DNA of 64,000 nucleotides, taken from positions 4,074-68,073 of the forward strand of contig JAYUHM010000092.1 in assembly GCA_043766985.1 (NCBI GenBank). The letters run 5' to 3'. Under the pieces are notes generated by a model. The model was not told the origin of the DNA. It made no database searches and saw only the letters and a program-made list of their open reading frames with translations. This document shows positions 32,674-42,472 of this stretch, one piece after another; positions within the stretch are counted from its first letter, which is position 1, and each line of letters starts with the position of its first letter. The position numbers and the translations under genes are program-made. This DNA comes from JAAFIP01 sp043766985. GTDB lineage: Bacteria > Pseudomonadota > Gammaproteobacteria > Burkholderiales > Burkholderiaceae_C.

Positions 32674-34524
32674 TTAGAACGCGTCTTCGGGCGCGTTGGC
32701 GCAGGTCATGTCGCGGGTGTTTACCACCGCCAGCCAGGCATCAATTTTAGGCAACTCATAATTATAAAAATACTGGTTTGCCAACGCAATGCCCGCGCGA
32801 GCTGCTATTGAATGCGCAGCACTTTCTTTACCGCTAGCCAGCGTTACATCTAGCCACACCCACGCCAACACGACATGTCCAAAGGCCTGCATGTAGGGCA
32901 CAGCATTGGGCAGTGCTTCGAAGGGGTTGCCAGTAGCCCAGGCGGCCTGGGTGGTATGGCCTATCTTTTGCAAGGCCGCTGTCAGCGCTTGGGCGTGAGG
33001 CGCTAAAGTGGGCACCTGCATGGCCCGCTCTGCCGTGGCCTTCGCACGTGCAAACAAGAGTTGTAAGCCCTTACCGCCCTCCATCAGCACCTTGCGGCCC
33101 AGCAAATCCATCGCCTGAATGCCGTGCGTGCCTTCGTGGATCATGTTCAAGCGCTGGTCGCGCCAGTATTGCTCCACCGGGAAGTCGCGCGTATAGCCGT
33201 AGCCGCCGTGGATCTGGATCGCCAAGCTATTGGCCTCCAGACAGTTTTCACTCGGCCAGCTTTTGGCAATCGGGGTGAGCACTTCCAGCAGCAGGCGGGC
33301 TTCGTCAGCGGCTTCTGCTGTGCCCGTGTGCTGCTCATCGACCAGCATGGCGCAGTACAGTTGGAGGGCCAGCGCGCCTTCGCAGATCGACTTTTGCGCC
33401 AGCAGCATGCGTTTGATGTCGGCATGCTCGATGAGCCGCACTTGCGGCGCAGTGGCATCTTTGCCGCCAGCGCCCATAGGCCGGCCTTGCGGGCGATTTT
33501 TAGCGTAGTCTAGCGACGCGTAGTAGCCCGCCAGCCCCAGCATGGTGGCCGCCATACCAATGCCAATACGCGCCTCGTTCATCATGTGGAACATGCCTTT
33601 AAGGCCTTCGCCCGGCTTACCTACCAAGTAGCCCACAGCACCCGCGCCTTTGCCATACGGCCCGTCATTGCCAACGGGAAACTTGCCTTCGCCAAAATTC
33701 AGCAATGTATTTGTAGTACCGCGCCAGCCCAGCTTGTGGTTCAGGCCTGCCAAGGCCACGTCGTTGCGCACGCCGGTGAGCTCACCTTTGGCGTTCACCA
33801 ACTTCTTGGGAACGATGAACAAAGATATGCCGCGCACACCCGCTACCAGTTTGCCGTTGTCGTCTGGTATCTTGGCCAGCACCAAGTGCACGATGTTCTC
33901 GGTTAGCTCATGCTCACCGCTGGATATCCACATCTTGTTGCCACGCAAGCGATAGCGCGGGCCCAGCGGGTCGCTGGAAAAGTCCGCACCATCCGGCAAG
34001 GCTTTGGTAGCTACATCGCTCAATGATGACCCTGCTTGCGGCTCGCTCAAACACATGGTGCCCGCCCAGCGCCCGCTGAATTCATTGGCTGCAAACACAT
34101 CCTTCTGCATCTGCGTACCCGTGGCCATGATGCAGTTGGCATTGCCCGAGGTCAGCAAGTTCGAGCCAATCGAGATCGATGCCACAGCAAAAAACGAGTT
34201 CGCAGCCGCGCCCACCGTAAACGGCAGTTGCATGCCCCCCAGCGCATAGTCCTGCGCCGCTGCCAACATGCCCGAATCCACGTACGCCTTGTGCGCATCG
34301 TGGGTCGCCTGCGGCAATACGACCTTCTCGCCATCAAACTGCGGCTCTTGCGTGTCAACAAGTCGATTGAACGGCGCATATTTTTCTCGTGCAATCCGTT
34401 CGCAAGTGTCCAGCACCGCATCAAAGGTCTCGCGCGAATGGTCGGTAAACCGGGCGCGCTGGCTTAACGATGCAACCGCAAGCCAGTCGTAAAGCAAAAA
34501 ATCGAGGGTGGTTCGCAATGCCAT
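32674..34524 (-). CDS. Acyl-CoA dehydrogenase
   Basis: A 616-residue acyl-CoA dehydrogenase of the large bacterial type with a C-terminal extension. Signatures are MCLSEPQAGSSLSDV and RYRLRGNKMWISSGEHELTENIVH for the FAD/substrate domain, and IQIHGGYGYTRDFPVEQYWRDQRLN for the C-terminal domain. It carries out the first, FAD-dependent step of beta-oxidation. ATG at 34524 is preferred to the in-frame TTG at 34530. The stretch GKESAAHSIAARAG near the C-terminus is encoded by repeat-like DNA. It is followed by small unrelated genes and preceded by the thiolase gene. Confidence 0.95.
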   Translation of the reverse strand: MALRTTLDFLLYDWLAVASLSQRARFTDHSRETFDAVLDTCERIAREKYAPFNRLVDTQEPQFDGEKVVLPQATHDAHKAYVDSGMLAAAQDYALGGMQLPFTVGAAANSFFAVASISIGSNLLTSGNANCIMATGTQMQKDVFAANEFSGRWAGTMCLSEPQAGSSLSDVATKALPDGADFSSDPLGPRYRLRGNKMWISSGEHELTENIVHLVLAKIPDDNGKLVAGVRGISLFIVPKKLVNAKGELTGVRNDVALAGLNHKLGWRGTTNTLLNFGEGKFPVGNDGPYGKGAGAVGYLVGKPGEGLKGMFHMMNEARIGIGMAATMLGLAGYYASLDYAKNRPQGRPMGAGGKDATAPQVRLIEHADIKRMLLAQKSICEGALALQLYCAMLVDEQHTGTAEAADEARLLLEVLTPIAKSWPSENCLEANSLAIQIHGGYGYTRDFPVEQYWRDQRLNMIHEGTHGIQAMDLLGRKVLMEGGKGLQLLFARAKATAERAMQVPTLAPHAQALTAALQKIGHTTQAAWATGNPFEALPNAVPYMQAFGHVVLAWVWLDVTLASGKESAAHSIAARAGIALANQYFYNYELPKIDAWLAVVNTRDMTCANAPEDAF

Positions 34525-34549
34525 TGTCAAATTCCAAAAACCATAAAAA

Positions 34550-34584
34550 ATGGGGCGCTAAGTCAATCTGCTTAGAGCCCCATT
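34550..34584 (-). terminator. Rho-independent terminator after the thiolase gene
   Basis: The stem GGGGCTCTAAG (minus strand) pairs with CTTAGCGCCCC, with one mismatch and an 8-base loop, and is followed by ATTTTTTATGG. It lies 20 bases beyond the thiolase stop and separates it from the acyl-CoA dehydrogenase gene. Confidence 0.8.
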
Positions 34585-34601
34585 TGTTGCATACAAAAAG
34601 T

Positions 34602-35777
<1,176 letters not shown>

Positions 35778-35807
35778 AAAAATACTCCTGAATAGTAACT
35801 GGCTGAT

Positions 35808-36173
35808 TTATTTGGCCAGCGAGGCCCACAGTACGAGCAGCGCGATGGTTGCAGGCACGGTTTGGATGAAAAGAATTTTCTTGGCTGCTGTAGCGGCACC
35901 ATACAACCCTGCGATGGCAACGCACAGCAAAAAGAACACTTTGAACGCGAGTCCTGCATCGCCCATCCACAAACCGACAAACAAGCCGGCTGCCAAAAAG
36001 CCGTTGTAAAGCCCTTGGTTGGCCGCCAAAACTTTAGTGGCTGTGGCAGCTTGCTGGGTGTTTCCAAAGGCTTTCATGCCTTTGGGTTTGTCCCACAAAA
36101 ACATTTCCAACACCAAGATGTACACATGTAGTAGCGCGATGAGACCAATCAAAATATCAGCGGCGATTTTCAT
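35808..36173 (-). CDS. DUF1304 domain-containing membrane protein
   Basis: A 121-residue four-helix membrane protein of the DUF1304 family. The pattern HVYILVLEMFLWDKPKG is followed by NQGLYNGFLAAGL, typical of this family. Function is unknown. It lies between the beta-oxidation genes and may be co-transcribed (30 bp before the thiolase start, 56 bp after the FadB/J-like gene). Confidence 0.9.
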   Translation of the reverse strand: MKIAADILIGLIALLHVYILVLEMFLWDKPKGMKAFGNTQQAATATKVLAANQGLYNGFLAAGLFVGLWMGDAGLAFKVFFLLCVAIAGLYGAATAAKKILFIQTVPATIALLVLWASLAK

Positions 36174-36229
36174 GGGTACCCTTAGTGAGCTTGAGTTTGA
36201 GGGCGGCGTTTGGGATGGGATGGCGCGAC

Positions 36230-38353
36230 CTAGCTCGCCTGGCTAAAGGTTTTACCCTCAGACGCCAAACGCGCCAGCAGGGGAGCCGGCTTCCAGAAGT
36301 TGGCGTCGTCATTGGGGTTCTTGGCAAAACTGTTCATGGCCAAGCACACGTTGAACAGGCCTAGCTGGTCAGCATAGTGCATCGGGCCACCACGGTAGAT
36401 GGGGAAGCCGTAGCCCGTCAGGTACACCATGTCGATGTCGCCTGCTTTGCTGGCAATGCCTTCTTCCAGGATATGCGCGGCTTCATTGACCAGCGAGAAC
36501 ACCAAGCGCTGCACAATTTCTTCGTCACTGATTTTGCGGGGTGCCAGGCCGCTGGCCTTGCGGTGCTTCTCGATCATTTGAACCACCACATCGCTCGGGA
36601 TCGCATCGCGCTTGCCGGGCACGTAGTCGTACCAGCCAGCGCCGGTTTTTTGGCCGTAGCGGCCCAGTTCGCACAAGAGGTCAGCGGTCTTGCTGTATTT
36701 CATGCCTGGCTTTTCCTGGTAACGGCGCTTACGGATGGCCCAGCCAATGTCGTTGCCCGCCAAATCGCCCATACGGAACGGGCCCATGGCAAAGCCAAAT
36801 TTCTCTACTGCTTTGTCTACCTGTGCTGGTGTGCAACCTTCTTCGATCAAAAAGCCCGCCTGGCGGCTGTACTGCTCGATCATGCGGTTGCCGATAAAAC
36901 CGTCGCACACGCCAGAGACCACCGCGGTTTTCTTGATCTTTTTGCCCAGTGCCATCACCGTGGCCAGCACGTCTTTGCCGGTCTTTTTACCGCGCACCAC
37001 CTCCAGCAGCTTCATCACGTTGGCCGGGCTGAAAAAGTGGGTGCCAATCACGTCTTGCGGACGCTTGGTAAACGAAGCAATCTTGTCCACATCTAGCGTG
37101 GAGGTGTTGGACGCCAAAATAGCGCCTTTCTTCATCACCGCATCGAGTTGGGTAAACACTTTCTCTTTCACGCCCATTTCTTCAAACACGGCTTCGATCA
37201 CCATATCGGCGTCTTTCAAATCGGCGTAGTTCAAAGTGGTGGACAGCAATGCCATGCGCTGGTCGTACACGGCTTGTTTGAGCTTGCCTTTGGTGACCTG
37301 CGACTCGTAGTTTTTGCGGATGATGGCAATACCTTTGTCCAAGGCTTCCTGCTTCATCTCCAAAATTTTGACCGAGATACCCGCATTCAAAAAGTTCATG
37401 CTGATGCCGCCGCCCATGGTGCCCGCACCAATCACGGCGATGGACTTGATCTCGCGCTTGGGCGTATCTTCGGGCACATCGGGTATCTTGCTGGCTGCGC
37501 GCTCGGCAATGAACAGATGGCGCAGGGCCTTGCACTCTGGCGTCCACATCAAGTTGGTGAAAATCTCGCGCTCAATCGCCATGCCTGCATCAAACTTGTT
37601 TTTGGTGGCCGCCTCTACCGCATCCACGCACTTCGCGGGCGCAGGGTAGTTTTTGCTCATGCCCTTGACCATGTTGCGGGCAAACTGAAAGTACGCGTCG
37701 CCCAGTGGGTGGCGGCAAGGCAGGTTGCGCACCAGTGGCATGGGGGATTTGTCTTTGGCATGTGCATCGGCTTTGTCGCGCGCCAAGGCAATGGCTTCGT
37801 CCATCAGCGACTCAGGCGACTTGGTCAACAGGTCGATCAACTTTTGGCCGGGCAGCATATTGAGCATTTCGCTCTTCACAGGCTCGCCGCTGACGATCAT
37901 GTTCAGCGCGGCTTCTACGCCCAGCACGCGCGGCAGCCGCTGCGTGCCACCGGCACCGGGAATCAAGCCCAGCTTGACTTCAGGCAGCGCCACGTTGCAG
38001 CCAGGGGCCATCACGCGGTAATGGCAGCCCAGTGCCAGCTCCAAGCCACCACCCATGCAGGTGGTGTGTACCGCAGCGACCATGACTTTGGGCGAGTTCT
38101 CGCAGGCCAAAATCAGCGCCAGCAAATTGGGGTCTTGCACCGCTTTGGGTGAACCAAATTCTTTGATGTCGGCACCGCCCGAGAAGGCCTTGCCAGCGCC
38201 GGTAACGACGATGGCTTTGATCTTGCCGTCTAGCTGCGCCTTGGCCAGCGCCATTGCAAAAGCCGTGCGTGTGGACAAGCCCAGGCCGTTGACTGGAGGG
38301 TTGTTCAGGGAAATGACCGCCACGTCGCCGTGGGCTTTGTACTCTGCCGTCAT
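36230..38353 (-). CDS. Bifunctional enoyl-CoA hydratase/3-hydroxyacyl-CoA dehydrogenase (FadB/FadJ-like)
   Basis: A 707-residue fusion protein. The N-terminal crotonase domain has GGADIKEFG and HTTCMGGGLELALGCHYR. The middle NAD-binding domain has GAGTMGGGISMNF and the catalytic region SNTSTLDVDKIASFTKRPQDVIGTHFFSPAN (several motifs). Two C-terminal 3HCDH domains complete it. It catalyses hydration and oxidation in beta-oxidation and would associate with the thiolase encoded downstream. The 264-bp upstream gap holds the likely promoter. AAAGGACTCCCC precedes the ATG. Confidence 0.95.
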   Translation of the reverse strand: MTAEYKAHGDVAVISLNNPPVNGLGLSTRTAFAMALAKAQLDGKIKAIVVTGAGKAFSGGADIKEFGSPKAVQDPNLLALILACENSPKVMVAAVHTTCMGGGLELALGCHYRVMAPGCNVALPEVKLGLIPGAGGTQRLPRVLGVEAALNMIVSGEPVKSEMLNMLPGQKLIDLLTKSPESLMDEAIALARDKADAHAKDKSPMPLVRNLPCRHPLGDAYFQFARNMVKGMSKNYPAPAKCVDAVEAATKNKFDAGMAIEREIFTNLMWTPECKALRHLFIAERAASKIPDVPEDTPKREIKSIAVIGAGTMGGGISMNFLNAGISVKILEMKQEALDKGIAIIRKNYESQVTKGKLKQAVYDQRMALLSTTLNYADLKDADMVIEAVFEEMGVKEKVFTQLDAVMKKGAILASNTSTLDVDKIASFTKRPQDVIGTHFFSPANVMKLLEVVRGKKTGKDVLATVMALGKKIKKTAVVSGVCDGFIGNRMIEQYSRQAGFLIEEGCTPAQVDKAVEKFGFAMGPFRMGDLAGNDIGWAIRKRRYQEKPGMKYSKTADLLCELGRYGQKTGAGWYDYVPGKRDAIPSDVVVQMIEKHRKASGLAPRKISDEEIVQRLVFSLVNEAAHILEEGIASKAGDIDMVYLTGYGFPIYRGGPMHYADQLGLFNVCLAMNSFAKNPNDDANFWKPAPLLARLASEGKTFSQAS

Positions 38354-38616
38354 GGGGAGTCCTTTGTAGGTGTTGAAGATGCGCGTTGAAAAAATCGGGA
38401 AAGACGATAGTGTGCTGCAAACTGCAAAATAGTACGACCGTTCTTTTTCTATATTCTAAGTAGGTTTTAAGGCTTGGCGATAGCAAATCTGTCCCGCAAG
38501 TAGCTGCCAAGCTAATTTTTAATGCCGAATTGGGCGACAGCCCTGTAAAGCATTGCGATAGATGCTATGTACTTCATAGCTAAGAAACTTGGTTTTTGCC
38601 ACCGTGTTCTTGGCCA
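38354..38616. promoter_or_regulatory. Intergenic region with probable promoter for the beta-oxidation genes
   Basis: The region contains the partly palindromic GAACGGTCGTAC (minus strand, around 38432-38443), similar in style to TetR-family operators, upstream of the FadB/J-like gene. A degenerate fragment resembling the left hairpin of the dispersed repeat (CTATG-TACTT-CATAG, about 38571-38585) lies nearer to livF. The regulator gene is not in the window. Confidence 0.35.
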
Positions 38617-39321
38617 CTACACCTCCAGCCATTCTTTACGTGTGTACGCATCCGCGCGCAAGCTGTCAGGTGTGCCTTGAAAAACAATGCTGCCGTGGCC
38701 CATGACGAGAGCGCGGTCAGAAATGGCCATGGCGATAGTGAGTTTTTGCTCGATCAACAGCACCGAGATACCGCGCCGTTTCAGCTCTTGCAGATATTTG
38801 GCCACCAGTTCGACAATCTTGGGCGCCAAGCCTTCGGTCGGCTCGTCGATGATGATCAAATCCGGGTCGCCCATCAAGGTGCGGCACAGGGTGAGCATTT
38901 GCTGCTCTCCGCCTGATAGCACGCCCGCCTCGGTGTGCTGGCGCTCCTTGAGGCGCGGGAACAATTGGTACATGTCGTCAAAGGCCCAGCGGGAGTTTTT
39001 GGCCCCACTCTTTTGGCCCAGCATCAGGTTTTGGTGCACCGTAAGCGTGGGGAAAATATCGCGGTTTTCGGGCACGTAGCCAATACCGCAATGTGCCACC
39101 TCAAAGGCTTTTTTACCGGTGATCTGCTGGCCCTTCCACAGCATGGAGCCGGTGCAGTCCACCAAGCCCATGATGGCCTTGGCCGTGGTGCTGCGGCCCG
39201 AGCCGTTACGCCCCAGCAGCGCCACAATTTCACCAGCCTCCACATGGAAATTCACGCCATGCAGCACGTGGCTTTTGCCGTAGTAGGCGTGCAGGTTGTC
39301 GATGGTTAGGAGTGTGCTCAT
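38617..39321 (-). CDS. livF: Branched-chain-type ABC transporter ATP-binding protein LivF
   Basis: A 234-residue ABC ATPase. Walker A is GRNGSGRSTTAK (the Lys of the usual GKST is replaced by Arg, giving GSGRST, which is frequent in the LivF branch). The signature is LSGGEQQMLTLCRTLM and Walker B is LIIIDEPTEGL. With LivG it powers uptake through LivH/LivM. ATG at 39321 begins the family-like MSTLLTIDNLHAYYG; the upstream ATG at 39348 lies within livG. It is the last gene of the transporter operon. Confidence 0.95.
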   Translation of the reverse strand: MSTLLTIDNLHAYYGKSHVLHGVNFHVEAGEIVALLGRNGSGRSTTAKAIMGLVDCTGSMLWKGQQITGKKAFEVAHCGIGYVPENRDIFPTLTVHQNLMLGQKSGAKNSRWAFDDMYQLFPRLKERQHTEAGVLSGGEQQMLTLCRTLMGDPDLIIIDEPTEGLAPKIVELVAKYLQELKRRGISVLLIEQKLTIAMAISDRALVMGHGSIVFQGTPDSLRADAYTRKEWLEV

Positions 39322-39322
39322 A

Positions 39323-40090
39323 TCAGTGTCCACCTTGCGCGTCGGCAATATGCGAACCTAGGTACGCCTCTTGCACCTTGGCGTTGGCGCGCACCGCTTC
39401 GGGCGTATCAAACGCCAGCACCTCGCCATACACCACCACGGCTATTTTGTCGGCCAGGCCAAATACCACGCCCATATCGTGCTCCACGGTCAGCAAGGTT
39501 TTGCCCACCGTCACGCTTTTAATTAAATTGATAAACCGGCTGGTTTCTGACTTGCTCATGCCCGCCGTCGGTTCGTCCAGCAAAATCACGTTCGCACCCC
39601 CTGCAATGGTGATGCCAATCTCCAGCGCCCGCTGCTCGGCATAGGTGAGGTTGATGGCCAGCACATCGCGCTTTTTGTCCAGCTTGATCATCTCCATCAG
39701 CTCGTCGGCACGCGCGTTGGCATCGTCCAGGTCATTCAAAAACTTGAAGAAGGTGTACTTGTAGCCCAGGCTCCACAGCACCCCACAACGCAGGTTTTCA
39801 AACACACTGAGCTTGGGAAAGATGTTGGTGATTTGGAAGCTGCGCGACAGGCCCATGCGGTTGATCTCAAACGGCTTTTTACCGTTCAAGCGCGCACCAT
39901 TGAGCAACACGTCACCCGAAGTCGGCTCAAAGCGCCCGCTGATCAAATTGAACAAGGTAGATTTACCAGCCCCGTTAGGCCCGATGATGGCGATGCGTTC
40001 ACCCGCATTGACTGCCAAGTTGACCCCGCGAATAATCTCGGTTTTACCAAAGCTCTTTCTCAGGTCCTTGAGTTCTAAAGCGTAGGTCAT
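39323..40090 (-). CDS. livG: Branched-chain-type ABC transporter ATP-binding protein LivG
   Basis: A 255-residue ABC ATPase with Walker A GPNGAGKST, the variant signature NLTYAEQRALEIGITIA and Walker B VILLDEPTAGMSKSE. The long insert around FKFLNDLDDANARADEL is LivG-like. It overlaps the end of livM by four bases (ATGA) and its stop is next to the livF start, so translation is coupled. Its partner is LivF in the importer's nucleotide-binding pair. Confidence 0.95.
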   Translation of the reverse strand: MTYALELKDLRKSFGKTEIIRGVNLAVNAGERIAIIGPNGAGKSTLFNLISGRFEPTSGDVLLNGARLNGKKPFEINRMGLSRSFQITNIFPKLSVFENLRCGVLWSLGYKYTFFKFLNDLDDANARADELMEMIKLDKKRDVLAINLTYAEQRALEIGITIAGGANVILLDEPTAGMSKSETSRFINLIKSVTVGKTLLTVEHDMGVVFGLADKIAVVVYGEVLAFDTPEAVRANAKVQEAYLGSHIADAQGGH

Positions 40091-41382
40091 AACAAAGCCT
40101 CCCGCCGCTTAACTTCTTTTTCAATGTCCTGCTGTATCTCGCCCCATTGGTGCAAGAACTGCCTGCGGCACAGCTCAAACAAACCAAGGCCTGTGAGCAG
40201 CACAAAGCCTGCACCAAACCAGCTGTTCACACCCTTGGCATTCAAAGGCATGCCCATAAAAACCATCTCAGAGCCTAAGGCGGCGTTGAGTTGCAAGTGG
40301 TAGACCATCTCAATCATGGCGGCAGCGCCCAGCAAGGCCACCAAGGCCGTGACCGCCAAAGCGAGGTAACTGACCCACAGTTTTCGCAGGAAGCCAAAGG
40401 CGGCCACCCGCAGGTTCATCATGATGAGCGAGGCTACGCCGCCGGGCGCGTAGATCACCATGAACAGGAAAATCAAACCAAGATACAGCAGCCAAGCCTT
40501 GGTCAACTCTGACAGCAACACAAAGGCCAGCACCATCATGATGGCACCCAGAATAGGACCAAAGAAGAAAGTTGCACCACCCAAGAAGGTGAACAGCAGG
40601 TAAGCGCCCGACCTGTCGCCGCGCACCACCTCTGACGTGACGATCTCAAAGTTCAGCGCGGCCAAACCGCCCGAGATGCCCGCAAAAAATCCTGCTGCGA
40701 TGAAGGCCAGGTAGCGCACCTTTTGGGTGTCGTAGCCCACAAACTCTACCCGCTCGGGGTTGTCGCGCACGGCGTTGAGCATGCGGCCCAGTGGCGTGCG
40801 TGTGAAGGCAAACATCAGCCCGGTGCAAATAAAGGTGTAAATGGCAATCAGGTAATACAACTGGATTTGCGGCCCAAAGGAGATGCCCAGCGGCTTAGCG
40901 CCCGCCACACGGTTACCACTGACACCGCCTTCACCACCAAAAAACTCCGGGAACATCAAAGACATGGCAAACACCAGCTCGCCCACGCCCAAGGTAATCA
41001 TGGCAAAGGGGGTGCCGGCTTTTTTGGTAGTCACGTAGCCCATCACAAAGGCCACCAACAAGCCCGTAAGCCCGCCCACAATGGGGATCAAACTGACCGG
41101 CAGGGGCAGCTTGCCAGCACTCACCAGATTCAGCGCATGGATGGCTAAAAACGAGCCCATGCCCGAGTACACCGCATGCCCAAAGCTGAGCATGCCGCCC
41201 TGCCCCAAGAGCATGTTGTAGCTTAAGCAGACAATAATGGCGATGCCCATCTGGCTGAGCATGGTGTGGCTCAAACTCGAGGTGAACAGCATCGGCGCTA
41301 CCAGCAATACCAGTGCAAACAGGCTCCAGACTACCCAACGCCCAACATTCAAGGGCTTAAATTCGTGGTGTGTTTTTTGCAT
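40087..41382 (-). CDS. livM: Branched-chain-type ABC transporter permease LivM
   Basis: A 431-residue permease with about ten membrane helices. The core has LLGQGGMLSFGHAVYSGMGSF, AVRDNPERVEFVGYDTQKVRYLAF and FLGGATFFFGPILGA, the conserved permease loops. It is longer than usual LivM: after about residue 320 there is an extra ~100-residue part with two more helices and a charged tail (FLHQWGEIQQDIEKEVKRREALL). Its function is unknown. It directly follows livH with a 3-bp gap. Confidence 0.93.
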   Translation of the reverse strand: MQKTHHEFKPLNVGRWVVWSLFALVLLVAPMLFTSSLSHTMLSQMGIAIIVCLSYNMLLGQGGMLSFGHAVYSGMGSFLAIHALNLVSAGKLPLPVSLIPIVGGLTGLLVAFVMGYVTTKKAGTPFAMITLGVGELVFAMSLMFPEFFGGEGGVSGNRVAGAKPLGISFGPQIQLYYLIAIYTFICTGLMFAFTRTPLGRMLNAVRDNPERVEFVGYDTQKVRYLAFIAAGFFAGISGGLAALNFEIVTSEVVRGDRSGAYLLFTFLGGATFFFGPILGAIMMVLAFVLLSELTKAWLLYLGLIFLFMVIYAPGGVASLIMMNLRVAAFGFLRKLWVSYLALAVTALVALLGAAAMIEMVYHLQLNAALGSEMVFMGMPLNAKGVNSWFGAGFVLLTGLGLFELCRRQFLHQWGEIQQDIEKEVKRREALL

Positions 41383-41385
41383 GAT

Positions 41386-42333
41386 TTAACCTTCCCTTGT
41401 GCCAAGCAAGCCTCGGGGCCGGAAGATCAAAATCAGCACCAAAAACAGATACGGCATGATGGGAGCCACCTGGCTGATCTTCAGCTTCCACAACGGGTAA
41501 CCAAAGGTCTCTGGCGTCACCGTCATGCCGATTTGCTGCAAGCCCCCCATGACTGACGAATCTATCCCCACCGCAAAGGTTTGCACCACACCAATCAGCA
41601 GCGAAGCCACAAAAGCCCCCGACAAGGAGCCCATGCCGCCCACCACCACCACCACAAAAATCACCGAGCCCACGGTAGTGGCCATACCCGGCTCAGTCAC
41701 AAAGGCATTGCCGCCAATCACGCCCGCCAAGCCCGCCAGCGCGGCGCCGCCGCCAAACACCAACATGAACACGCGCGGCACATTGTGGCCCAGCGCCTGC
41801 ACTGCATCCGGATGGGTCAGCGCCGCCTGGATCACCAAACCAATGCGGGTGCGCGTGAGCAGCAACCACACCGCCACCAGCATCACCAGGGCCACCGCCA
41901 TCATGAAAGCCCTGTACTTGGGAAACTGGGTACCAAACACCGTAAACAATGGCCCGTCCAGCGCCAGCGGCACCCGGTAGTCGACCGAGCTGCGGCCCCA
42001 CACCAGTTGAACCAGCTCCAAGATGATGTAGCTCAGGCCAAACGTAATGAGCAGCTCGGGCACATGGCCAAAGTGGTGCACTTTGCGCAAGCAGTATTTT
42101 TCAAAGCCTGCGCCAATCAAGCCCACCAGCAAGGGCGCGACGATCAAAGCGGGCCAATATCCCAGAAATAGCGTGACACTGTACGCAAAATAAGCCCCCA
42201 GCATGTAAAACGAGGCGTGTGCAAAATTGAGCACGCCCATCATGCTGAAAATCAGCGTCAAGCCCGAGCTGAGCATAAACAGCAGCAGCCCGTAGCTGAT
42301 GCCGTTAAGCAATGAGATGGTGAAAAACTCCAT
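41386..42333 (-). CDS. livH: Branched-chain-type ABC transporter permease LivH
   Basis: A 315-residue permease with about eight membrane helices; conserved parts include LLNGISYGLLLFMLSSGLTLIFSMMGVLNFAHASFYMLGAY (motifs around FAHA) and GGNAFVTEPGMATTV. With LivM it forms the channel of the importer. It follows the substrate-binding protein gene, separated by a terminator-like hairpin that probably lets a higher level of binding protein be made than of the permeases. Confidence 0.95.
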   Translation of the reverse strand: MEFFTISLLNGISYGLLLFMLSSGLTLIFSMMGVLNFAHASFYMLGAYFAYSVTLFLGYWPALIVAPLLVGLIGAGFEKYCLRKVHHFGHVPELLITFGLSYIILELVQLVWGRSSVDYRVPLALDGPLFTVFGTQFPKYRAFMMAVALVMLVAVWLLLTRTRIGLVIQAALTHPDAVQALGHNVPRVFMLVFGGGAALAGLAGVIGGNAFVTEPGMATTVGSVIFVVVVVGGMGSLSGAFVASLLIGVVQTFAVGIDSSVMGGLQQIGMTVTPETFGYPLWKLKISQVAPIMPYLFLVLILIFRPRGLLGTREG

Positions 42334-42375
42334 GTGCAGATCTTCTCCAAAAAAATACCAAAACTTACCTTGTAG

Positions 42376-42402
42376 AAAAAAAGCCGGGCGAACCCGGCTT
42401 TG
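42376..42402 (-). terminator. Hairpin terminator between the binding-protein gene and livH
   Basis: AAGCCGGG-CGAA-CCCGGCTT is a perfect 8-bp stem, followed on the minus strand by a run of T residues. It lies 70 bp after the substrate-binding protein stop and before livH. Partial termination here would explain differential expression within one operon. Confidence 0.85.
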
Positions 42403-42472
42403 TAATGTCTACCTAAAGCGCAATCTCACGCAGAAAATGCAGCGCTCTGGCAACACGAAACAGGCCTGCAAC

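Noticed and set aside
36377..38152. Long plus-strand frames opposite the FadB/FadJ-like gene
   Set aside because: They are antisense shadows with His/Ala/Gln-rich composition and no domains.
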